NCBI GenBank assembly: GCA_004764695.1
Contig: SMSO01000014.1
Coordinates: 5,276,845-5,340,844 of the forward strand
Direction of reading: 5' to 3'
DNA length: 64,000 nt
Source: Schizochytrium sp. TIO01
Lineage: Eukaryota; Sar; Bigyra; Thraustochytrida; Thraustochytriidae
Shown here in pieces: positions 29,492 to 39,696 of the stretch. The translations under genes were made by a program, and so were the position numbers. The notes below the pieces were generated by a model, which saw only the letters and a list, made by a program, of their open reading frames with translations, was not told the origin of the DNA and did no database searches. Positions within the stretch are counted from its first letter, which is position 1. Each line of letters opens with the position of its first letter.

Positions 29492-32400
29492 TTTGAGATT
29501 GAAAAAATTAGAAAACTTTGAAATATTTTAAAAGCAGCAGAACAGTGTGTTCCCACACACGCCATTGAGCAACTGTCGACTGAAGTTTTCATTAATTTTT
29601 GCAAGGTCCTGTCTCCTCACTCGCTCGAACTGAGTTGAGTGCGGCTCCAAAAACAACTCAACCTTTTCCCTTTTGCGTCCCCAGCTGCAATAGTAACTTC
29701 CCTGTCAATGTCAGGACTTGAATTTGGATTTGGCAATCATTGCTCTATAATTTTCACAAGCAAAAACAGAAAGCCTAATCTTAGTAGGCATAGTGCTATT
29801 CTTGTAAAGAACATTATAAATTACTTTTCATAAAAAGTTTTGGAAACATAATGTTTTAATTAATACTATCCTCTGTCGTTCATTCACCTACCTAACCTAA
29901 CCGAAGCTACATGCGTGCGAGGTACCTTACAACCAAGTTATAAAAAAAGCAGCCGATTCCAGAGCTTGAGGGTCTATATGTTAGCTACTACCTTTGTTTG
30001 TGTAAGTCAGCACGCTGGATCGCCGACCCTGGTGAATAATTCACACGCTCAAAAAATGTTATTAACTGTGGTAGTAGGTAGTACTAACCATCTACGATTG
30101 GTAGGTAGGTAGTATGATTTTAACTCTTCAAATTTCACTGGCAAATGTAGCTAATTAGCACTCTGCTGCTGAGTGTGTCACAATACGTGTTCGTGTTCGA
30201 GTGAACCCTCGATAATGTCCATGAAGGTTACCTTTTATAAAAGATTAATTGCATATATCAACGGTTCTGCATTTCGACGAAGTAACTCCATCATGCATGC
30301 GTAGCAAAAGACTACGCCATATAAAATTTGGAAATGAGAAAGGTTGCTTAATCTCCAGCACTTTCTAACCCACATGAAAACTTGAAACTTGAGCTTCGTT
30401 GCATAGATTCACTCGCTCAGTTTTGCGCGTTCCTCGTATTTTACCAATTGTTAAACCCAGATTTAGGATAAAAAAGTATGGCGGCTCCTCATCTAAGCAT
30501 ATTTGCTTTGTAAGGTGAATACTGGAAGCGGCAAATTTGGCCGATGGCCATTCTAGGTATTACCTAAGAGGTATCAGTTCATCCAAAAGCTTGTACGTTT
30601 GATAACAGCTGAATTGTGATAGTCTACGTTGCAAGGCTAGCAAGGTGGGGGGTGCTTACAACTCAGAGAGGTCTAAACTAATTCTCTTGAGAGCGAAGGG
30701 GATTACGGATAGTCTAGCTTACAAACACCGCAGTAACGAAAGGAGATGCGAAGATAGAGCACTATCACTTTTGCCTATTTCCAGTTTTGCACAATACAGG
30801 ATTGAGATACATTGATACCGTGGCAGCCAAAAGTATTTAGTACTAAGATCCAGCAAGCAAATTACGTTGACTTTACCTATATAAAAAGGCTGTGGCGAAC
30901 AATGATACGACAGAAAGCTGAGTAGCGACTCGATGGTGCATGTGGATCAGATTATGCAGCTTCTGCAAGCAAAAGAAAGAACTACAGTCTCTGTACCTCT
31001 AAGAAATGTGCATGAAGAGTAGGAAGTGAGTAGTATCATCTATCGCAATAGTCACCTTTATATTTTAAAGTCTGCAGTTGGAATCCTTCGTGTTGGAAAG
31101 AGTGGAATGTGATTGATATCGAGCGATGACCTTTGAAAAAAAGTAATTATTACAACAACAGGTAGTTAGGCATGCCTCAACTAGTATTCTGGATATCAAA
31201 AGTTGTACCGACAGTTTCCTTTTGTTTGAATGATGAAAAGCACCATTGGGTGATCTCATTTTTTTTCACTCACTAGCGTTAATTTCAAATGTGTACGATC
31301 GCTGAGTAGATTGCTATTTTTAAGGTCTTTTCATAGTTTACCCTAGCTGATGAACACTTTGGAGAGTATAAACTACAGAATCAACTAGGCAACTTTTAAA
31401 GAGTACAGGCTTTGAGGTTTGGTATTGATCTGTTATCGTGAAATTTTCATAAAGGAGTCCTATGGAGATAAGCGTAATGTAAAAGTAGAAACGTTGGGAA
31501 AGTCTGTGACCCCTTCCTAGACTGTGTTTATAGCTTGTTGTGAAGAATCTCTTTTTATTGTTGTTTTTTATCTTGGCAATCTCCAATTTTTGGAGGTTAG
31601 TTTACAAGTTGTAGAAAGTTGGTGTAGGGTAAGTAAAATTATCTTTTTCTTTCTGAAGCTACCTGAATACCATTGTTCTAAAGGTTCGAGGGTATTTTAG
31701 ATATTTAAAAGCCGAGGAAAGTTTTAATCGAACAGAGTATTGTAGTGCTAGCAGAGATGACATCGACATACGTCTTGCTAGCCCAATAACCTCGCGTTGT
31801 GGTAGCTAACTCTGATTGTACCAGCAAATCACACATTTACACATTTATCCATCTGATGGAAAGGATTTGAGCCATCGAATAACTGATAAAGAGTTGCCAA
31901 AATTCATGGAGAGGACTCTCAAAGAAGATGACTTCTTTGATAGAGTTGAGTATTCAAACAGCAAAGGAATGTTAGACATGTCCTCTTCTGACTCCTCCGC
32001 AGATTTCTTACTCATCGAGATTTCTCAAATGACTACTACGGCGTAGTGGCGGCGCCATTGAATGAAATCCTTTGAAGCTATTCTTTCTAGCCAATTCCAA
32101 GTTTGCTGTGTAGAGTTCAAGGTTCCTGACAGCCTCAGCACTTGTGACCTGGGCACTCTCAGAGGTTGCTCCTATTATTGCTTGGAGTTTTATTGGGTTC
32201 AAATACAAAAACAGCTTTTGTTGAAAGCCTCAAAGAACGCATGAAAGAACAGTGTAATCTCGAAGGAACGGGCTTTCACTAGACAAATATAGACTTTACA
32301 TACTAATCAGTATGGTGGTATACTATACTGCGTAGTGAGAGGTAATTGTTCAAAGTAAAGAACTCCTCGCGTAGTGCCCAATAGAGTTTCCTTTAAGTGG

Positions 32401-34763
32401 TACCTAGGAGAAGTGAGCGGCAGTGGTGGCAGCATCATCTTCGATTGCTCTACGTTCATTCATTTTCCATTCACGGAGCTAGCCAAGGTAAGTTGACACG
32501 ACGCACGCTGGCTTTGCTTGCGCAGAGCTGGGGGCGCATGTTGCATACACTCAGGGAACAGTTTCCTTAGTGTGGGTGGTGTCGTTGCTACTGTCTGCAG
32601 TGGATCCAGGGTGCTATTGCAAAGAATGTAGGAGTTCATCATCCTAAATTACTTTGCTTTGCGCAGGTTTGGTCTTGTCGCTTCTCTGCTCTTCCTTAGG
32701 CCAAGGTAGAGTTGAGAGGGATTTTTGGGCAATCACAATTTATATTCTTTATTTCTCTGGCTGTCTGGCGGCTCGCGTCCTCTTGTCTCGTTTACTTTCC
32801 TTCCCTTCGCTCAGGTGCGGCAGCGTTTAATCTCGATCAACCTAGTAGGGAACCTAGGCAACACAAACAGACCACAGCAACAACAATATCAGTGACAGCG
32901 ACAGCGACAGCGACAGCAACAGTGCCAAAAGGCAACAAAACATTGCAGATTGGAGTGGTGGAGAGAAACAGCGCCTTTGTCATAGGAGACGACTTTGAGC
33001 TAGCCGAGATGATTAGTCAGACCTCCTGACGCTTCTGGTTCTTAATTTCCTTCATTCTTCTTGATGGTTGTTGTCATTCGTTCTGGGATGTGGTTGCTGT
33101 TGAGACATTCCCCGCTCTATGCTTTTGGATTTGCTTAGGGTTTAATGTGTTGTAATGTGTTGTATGAGCAAATGGGTTCTGAGGTCTGGTGTAGAAACAA
33201 AATGAGACACACAAAGAAAGTTAGTTAGCATAGTACTGCAACGGGAGGCCGAGAGATGTAGATAAGCAGATCTACAAAGAATTAAAAAAAAACAAGAGAA
33301 GTGCAAGCAAGTTTAAAACCAATTGGAGGACATGGTTTTGTACCCTCATGTGTGCCTATGGCTTTTTCGTTTTCTGAGATCGGATGAGTGCTTCGTGAAG
33401 GATGTAAAGTTCAAGCTTGAGATCATCATGTTTAAAAAACATCATATCTCCATTCATCCTATCTCCTGTTGTTTCATCTCACTCACCAATTCAATAATTC
33501 ACTGATCACGCGGATCTTTCGACCGAGGATCAAAGTGAAGTCTGTGTGGTCTAAAATGATATTTGTATAATGGCTATGGGACTCGTTGTTACCTGACGAT
33601 TAGATGATCTGGAAGTTGCAATTGGATGAAACGGATTTGCTTCACTGCACCGCATTTGCCCATTGCCTTCAGCCATCATCCCAACGCAATACCATCACAA
33701 ATGGAAAATATGCAAGTTCTCGCTTCATTCTTCCCGCACTCCACCACTATGTCTATCTATTTCTCGTTCTGTTCTCGTGTTCTGTTCTTTTATGCACATT
33801 TGCTTTGCTGTGGATCCTGGCCCCTTCTTTTGTTTGTCTCGCTCTTCGTCTCCGTTGTACTTGCTCATGGGCTTTTCCCTCCTCTTCTCACTGTTATTTT
33901 CAGGTCTCTAGATAGGTTCCTGTGTGGAGAAGGCCTTATGGCGAGAAGTGTTGCGCTCATTCTGCGGCACTTTCCTTAGGGATTTCTGCAGAGAACCAGT
34001 CTTTTGGTTCTTGACGAATCGTGGAATCCATCCGTCTAAATAGAGGTGTTAGATTCTTCTTTCTTGGACTTGACATCATCTCTCTGCGTACCGCTCGAGT
34101 GAGTTGCGCTTGAGCTCTTCGTTGCTCTTCGCTGCGTTTCCTTTGTCAATTCCGCATTGATTGTGGCGTCTTCCGCTCTCTCTGTGTGCCATCGTAATGA
34201 GATCTCAAGACCAAAAATGACAGCGCGATGAGTTTCCTTTCAATTCGCATTACAATTCGCACTGCAAAAACTAAACTAAGTTCGTGCTCGCTCTTTCTTT
34301 CTCCTGTCTTCCGCACGAGTGCCAAAATGTGAGTAGGCGCTGGAAATGCTGATGACAGTTGTGATGATTTTGATGACGATAAATCGAATGAGCATGAGCA
34401 GCATGAACATGAGAAGAAGAATGAATGAATGACTTCGCGGAGTTTTTCTTTTTCCTATCAGAAAGAACACTCTAAGTGCAGCTACAATGCAATAGGTTGC
34501 TTAGCAAGTAGCTGCTGATTAGATAGTAGCTCGCTAGCAGGGCCTTAGCAGTGCGATGCTTTTAGTTCATTCATTCAATGGTCAGCGCAGAAAAAGAAAG
34601 AAAGAAGGAAAAACAGAAAGGAAGAAGCAACACTTTGTTCCCATGCTCAAGGGCTATGGATACAGGTAGGGACATCTTAGTCGGAAGAAAGCACGGAGGA
34701 CGTGATGAAAAAGAAAAGAAGAAGAATAGAGAAAGAGGAGAGAAACAAATAAAAGAACAGTGG

Positions 34764-34776
34764 CAGCAGCAGCAGC

Positions 34777-34836
<60 letters not shown>
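34764..34836. repeat. CAG/CAA trinucleotide repeat
   Basis: A CAG run followed by an uninterrupted CAA run. It would read as polyglutamine in a plus-strand frame starting at 34578, but that frame is otherwise Lys/Glu-rich low complexity and is not accepted as a gene. Confidence 0.85.
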
Positions 34837-34837
<1 letters not shown>

Positions 34838-35161
34838 ACGTGAGAGACAGTGGCGAGAACAGCGAGAACAACAGCGACTAGAACAGGAAAAGGGAACGTG
34901 CTGTTCTTTTGTGGTTGTGATTTTTGTCGTCGTTGTTGTTATTAATACATATGTTGCTGTAGGTGTTGGTTATGTTTTATGCTTCAGGCTGTGTCTTCCT
35001 TGGGTTGGCTTGCTATGTTTGTGTTGCTCGCAATTTCATAGACTGCTCGTAACACGAAGAAAGCAAAGTCCATCAATGACAGACAGACTCTGAGAGCAAA
35101 ACAAAGAACAACAGAGAAATTATGAGAGAGATGAGGAGAAGTCGAGAAAAAACCTGGAAAA

Positions 35162-35205
35162 AAGAAAAGAAAAGAAAAGAAAAGAAAAGAAAAGAAAAGA
35201 AAGAA
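35162..35205. repeat. AAAAG pentanucleotide repeat
   Basis: About eight consecutive AAAAG units, followed by related A/G-rich sequence and a GA dinucleotide run near 35246-35260. Confidence 0.85.
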
Positions 35206-35702
35206 GGAAAGAAAAGGAAAGAGAAAGAGAAGAGAGTGTTGAAGAGAGAGAGAGAGAGACAGATATAGAGCGACTGTAGACCACCACCATCTCACCTTCT
35301 TGGCATCGTTCTCTGCCTGGTACTGCCATCGCAGAAACCGGCTAGAGTCCAATTGACAACTAAAGGGACATACTTGACTAACTCAAATACGTACGCACGC
35401 TGCTTCGTTCTGGACGATCATCACCATCTTCTCTTGGGAACCGACGCTTGCAACTCTGTTTTACGTTCTTTCTTTTCTTGATTGATTGATCGATTCATTG
35501 TTTGACTGATTGATTGACTGATTGTGATTGATCAATCTATTGGTCCTTCAAACCACTTACATACAACCAAACAAACACCACAGCCAACCCTCCTCGATCA
35601 AGACTTCCTTGCTCGAGTTCGCAGTTCACTTAGGAAGTTGATCAAAGTATCACTCAAAGGGCTTAAACTTGTCACAGCGACACTTAACAAACACCTTTTA
35701 CA

Positions 35703-36359
35703 ATGTCTACCGAGGAACGCGATGCTGGCGACATGTACGCCCTTGGCGGTGCAGCCGGCGGTGCTGCCAACGAGTACGATGGCTACAGCTACCAGGCCCC
35801 TAACCCGTTCGCCAATCTTGGCTCTGTAAACCCCAACACCCTTTCCCCCATGTTTGGTGGCGTTCAGGGTGGTGCTGGTGCTGGTGCTGCTACTGGTGCC
35901 TACAAGCCAGAATACCTCTACTATGAGCCCAAGGCCTGGCACGAGCGCATGTGCTACAACAGTGGTATCGCATACCTTGGAGGTATCGCTCTTGGTGGCT
36001 CATTTGGTGTTGTAAACGGTCTCCGCACTGCACCAAGCTCCAAGTTCAAGATCCGTGTCAACAGCATTCTCAACAAGAGTGGCCGCTACGGCTCTCGCTT
36101 CGGTAACGCCCTCGGCGCCCTCGCCATGATGTACTCTTGCATTGAAGCTTTCACTGAGACCATGCACATTGAGGACTACGTTGGTGGTGATGAGTTTGTG
36201 AACCCGGTCCTTGCTGCTACCCTCACTGGCCTCCTCTACAAGTGCACCCAGGGCCCCAAGACCATGGCTCTTGCTGGCATCATCGGCGGCACCACCGTGG
36301 CGGGTCTCGCAGGTGCTCGCAACTTCATGCGCAACTCTGGACGCTCAATGCTCTATTAG
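35703..36359 (+). CDS. TIM23: TIM23-type mitochondrial inner-membrane import channel (218 aa)
   Basis: Channel subunit of the presequence translocase, moving nuclear-encoded proteins across or into the mitochondrial inner membrane. The first 85 residues are Gly/Ala/Tyr-rich and lie in the intermembrane-space position of the family. A Tim17/22/23 domain with four hydrophobic segments follows. Diagnostic stretches are ERMCYNSGIAYLGGIALGGS, GVVNGLRTAPSSKFKIRVNS, then ILNKSGRYGSRFGNALGALA and TGLLYKCTQGPKTMALAG; the YNxGxxYLxG and NSxLN patterns separate TIM23 from TIM17 and TIM22. Length is normal for the family. ATG 35703 follows an A/C-rich leader. Codons end strongly in C or G compared with neighbours, as in highly expressed genes. 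No neighbour is functionally linked. Confidence 0.93.
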   Translation: MSTEERDAGDMYALGGAAGGAANEYDGYSYQAPNPFANLGSVNPNTLSPMFGGVQGGAGAGAATGAYKPEYLYYEPKAWHERMCYNSGIAYLGGIALGGSFGVVNGLRTAPSSKFKIRVNSILNKSGRYGSRFGNALGALAMMYSCIEAFTETMHIEDYVGGDEFVNPVLAATLTGLLYKCTQGPKTMALAGIIGGTTVAGLAGARNFMRNSGRSMLY

Positions 36360-36981
36360 ATAAAGTAAATCTCTCTGTCGTTATATACCTGCTGCTGGGA
36401 GCTAGCTAGCTTGCGTCTCTGCTTGCTAAGGAAGGGACTGGATTCTGCGTGCACTCTTATTTTCCTGCCGCTCTCCTTCTTCTTCCGTGACAAACCAAAT
36501 TCGCACAACCGGATCATTGGAGACGAAAATAACAAGAATTGGTGGGGGGTGAATCGTTTAGATACGTCTTATTTGGGATCTCGCGCTCTTTTTACAAACG
36601 ATATCTTCTGTCATGTCTTCTTCGTTTTCCAGACATAACTAACTAATCATATAAATGAATTCATCAAACAAAGACACACAAAGTGTTCTTATCTTGGATC
36701 CTTTCCCTACCCGAAGCTCGCGAGTTTCATTGCAAACTACGTAGATGTGTACCAAGCCTCTGACGATAAGCAAATAAATAAAAATAGAGGATAATGTGGG
36801 CGCATGCATACGCAAGAGCGAGCATGATCTTGCGATTGACATGATTTATTTACGAAAGAGAAGATGTAGGGAGGATTTATTGCAAGATCCTAGTGAACTT
36901 CAAAAAACAAAAACACTATTTATGACAAACTAATTAGACTACAGAAATAGGTTTGCTACAAATTTGGGTGGCTAATAATAT
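36360..36981. other. Convergent intergenic region
   Basis: This 620-base gap separates the 3' ends of TIM23 (+) and the fusion gene (-). It must contain both 3' ends. No gene, repeat or RNA was recognised. Confidence 0.5.
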
Positions 36982-39696
36982 CTAATCATCATAACCCTCA
37001 ATGGCTTCTCTGCGGCGCTCAATGGCTTCCGCTAAAGCGTTGAATAGAGAATTCCCCGCTGGTCCAAACGAATTCTTCTTTTTTGGGGAAACCGAGCCAA
37101 CCGAATCATCATGCTCATTATTCGGTTCTGCATGCCGAAGTTTAGAACGATCAAAGTTCGCAATGCCTGCCATGAGGGGATTTGCCGGCCCGTGTTGACA
37201 ACTTTTCATTTGCTGGCGTGGGCTTCGTATGCTTAAGTTTACTTCTATCGAAATTGGCGATCCCTGCAACTAAAGGGTTTGAACTTGATGAAGTCGGTGC
37301 ATTGTTCTCTTTTTCAGAGTTGCTTTTATTATCAAGTGGTGCAGTGTGGCGCAGCTTGCTCCGATCAAAGTTGGCAATACCTGTGATGAGAGATCTCGAT
37401 TCTTCTGGAGCAGCTTTCTTATCTGTTCCAAGGCGACTCTCCTTCTCAGCATGTGCATCAATATGCTCAAGCTTTTCGCGGTTAAACTGGGAAATGCTCG
37501 CCAAAAGAGCTTTGGGGGGTGTTGTAGACTCTCCATCGTTGGCATTTTCTACACCCTTCCTAACATCAATGGCAGATGTTTCTTGGGGCTCAAGATATGC
37601 ATCACGCTCATCGTTTTGTTCCGCGCGATATTTTTTTTTGCGCACACTTGCTCTTCGTCATCGAGCAACATGATATTTGACATAATAATTTCGTTTTCTT
37701 CTTCGTCATGAGTTGCAATTTCATCGTCGTCCTCCACAGGGCGAGGAGAAGATGGCTGAAGAGAAGTAGAAATATCATCGCTATTGTCCTCTGCTGGGTT
37801 GCTATTCTCAACTTGATTGGACAAAGGCTTGGAAAGGTCTTCATCAGACCCCTCATCCTCCAAAGCATCACATGGAAAAGTGCCTGAGGTTTCAACAGTT
37901 ACTACAGGCGCCTTCTCTGACGAAGTCCTGGTACTGTTTCTCCCCAACGATTCAAGCTGTGCTTGTACCAAGCGCTCTTTAGCAACGCTAACTTCGACTA
38001 GGGCAGGCTTCACCGTTTGGCTCTGGTAGCTAGCGAACGCAACATCACTGTGGTCGACGTCAATCTCAATTTCTGAACTCTCTTGAACCTTAGACTTCTT
38101 CGGGAGCGCTGCCTCAACAACCTCGAGAGAACAACGGACTAAGCTGGCAAGACTATGAGTGTCCAAGTTTGAGACGTGGAAAGCCTCCTCAGTTAGGAGG
38201 TGTTTAGCAGCATCCTCGTTAAGTTCAGAAGCCGCCCAATGCACAAAGTCATTCTTTGTCCAAAGCTGCTGGGAAAAGTATCTCCAGCGCTCAGTATGAG
38301 GGACGAGTTTGCCCTGTTCTACAAGCTCTGAGCAAGTCTCACATTCTACAAACCTTTTGGCGCAATCCCCCTTGACATGATCGTGCACATCCTCAAAAGG
38401 AACTTTCTCACCACCTGTACGTTATATGAGCATTACAGCAGTAAAAAACCAAATATTCAACCAACCCAGCAAATAATCATTCCGGCAATCAATTAATTAA
38501 GAAATGAAGCAAAGAACAAAACAAACCAGGACAAAAGCGTTAGTTCTACTGTACCGCTACAAATATTCCAATGAATCAAATACCCAACACTTGCAAGGGT
38601 ACCTATTGATTATATAAAACAAACTTACATCCCAAAGGGCAAGAAACCTGTCGAAGTTTGCACTGATCAGACACGTGCTCGTAGATGGATGATGCCCTAT
38701 CCAGGAGGATTGACCCGCAACCTAGTGGACAACGCACTTCATTGTCACGAAGATCACGTTGCGTGGCGCATTCCGTCTCCTTAATCTGACGCTCTTTGTC
38801 CAGTCCGAGCATGTGGGCACCTCGCAACATTTCCACAGCCTGAAGATCCGCCCACCCAATCGATAACACCCTTAGGAGCTTTGCGACTGTGAGCAGATCT
38901 GCACTGACTCCAGGAACTCCCTGGTCTGCCATCCACTGCAACACACGCCTCCTCTCCTCTTGCATCTGGCCGGCAGCGGCTTTCGCGCTCCGACTTAATG
39001 CCTCCTTTAATCTTTGCAAGATTGATTTGCACGGCTCTCTGGGCTCTATGGCACCAAAGGGAATCTGCGCCAAGGAGAGGTCCCCTGCCGGACGCACAGC
39101 GATGTTGTTCTGTGCCATCAGCGTGGAGATGGCCTCATAGAAAGCAGCCCGCAGCAGGTCAGGGCCCATGCCCTGGCAAGTGGTCTCCAGCAGCCGGACT
39201 CCTAGTCTAGCGGCCAAGCTACGGGCCTCCTCCAGAGAGACCTGCCTGCGCCGCGTAAGATCAATTTTATGCGCGAGGATGCAGCATATCTGTTGCGCAG
39301 GTCCTTCCTGGTGCGCCAACTTATGCCAGTACGCCACCTCCTCGAAGGAGGCACGCGAGGTCACATCGAAGACAATGTACACCACGTGTGCGCGGCGGAA
39401 ATACGTCTGAGCCAAGCCTGAGCTTACGTGCTCAAGCCGCGCCAAGTCCCATACGTCCACGTGAAGGTCCTCTCCGCCCAATCTGCACTCTCCGCGATGA
39501 AGGCCGCTCCGAAGAGCTCTGTGGTGAGCCAGGCCGTGCTCAGAGACCACCCTGACGCAGACACATTGTCGTGCACGAGACCGCTCAGACCACCCAGTGG
39601 AGAAGAGGCTACACGGGGAGTGCGTACGAGCTCACGAGACAGAGAAGTCTTGCCACTGCCCACGCTACCGCAGACCAGCACGCTTGCGTCGCGCAT
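36982..39696 (-). CDS. Fusion protein: degenerate small GTPase, TRAF-type zinc fingers, four beta-thymosin/WH2-like repeats (spliced, with apparent frame breaks)
   Basis: From ATG 39696 a Ras/Rab-like domain opens with P-loop GSVGSGKTS (Gly10-Lys16-Thr17). In a second frame it continues with VWDLARLE in place of WDTAGQE, then AHKIDL (NKxD position) and ETTC (G5). After a linker come Cys/His fingers of TRAF type: CPLGC, SIYEHVSDQC, CPLGC across the intron, HDHVKGDC and VECETC. An acidic Ser-rich linker follows. The C-terminus has four actin-binding-type repeats (LLASISQFNREKLEHID; LITGIANFDRSKLRHTAP; LVAGIANFDRSKLKHTKP; LMAGIANFDRSKLRHAEP) that closely match multi-repeat beta-thymosins, then a final WH2-like helix. 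The intron 38415-38628 joins the finger frames exactly. Three other frame changes (39500-39650, A9 run 37631-37639, and about 37180-37205) are unexplained. Likely links signalling to actin; inferred. Confidence 0.7.
38415..38628 (-). other. Spliceosomal intron (214 nt)
   Basis: On the minus strand the donor is GTAAGT (38628-38623) and the acceptor CAG ends at 38415. Joining the flanking exons keeps the frame and produces CPLGC followed by GEKVPFEDVHDHVKGDC, restoring the Cys/His spacing of a TRAF-type finger. Without splicing the upstream frame stops after about 8 codons. This is the only intron I can define exactly in the window. Confidence 0.88.

Larger units (their letters stand above)
28892..35702. 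other. Long intergenic region with tandem and low-complexity repeats
   Basis: Nearly 7 kb without a convincing gene. It holds duplicated segments at 29291-29435 and 29458-29491 and, towards TIM23, dense low-complexity DNA: CAG/CAA repeats (about 34764-34836), AAAAG repeats (about 35162-35205), GA repeats (about 35246-35260) and GATT/GACT repeats (about 35479-35530). Two plus-strand stretches look weakly protein-like (31860-32046 and 32814-33029, the latter after a CTCAG and downstream of a GTAAGT at 32488) and could be exons of an unrecognised spliced gene. I cannot support that further. Confidence 0.5.

Noticed and set aside
33604-33979. Three overlapping plus-strand hydrophobic frames upstream of TIM23
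   Set aside because: Pyrimidine-rich DNA gives Leu/Phe/Ser-rich translations in all three frames; no signal for one true gene.
34578-34838. Plus-strand polyglutamine frame
   Set aside because: It is a CAG/CAA repeat preceded by Lys/Glu-rich low complexity; no domain and no support for a gene.
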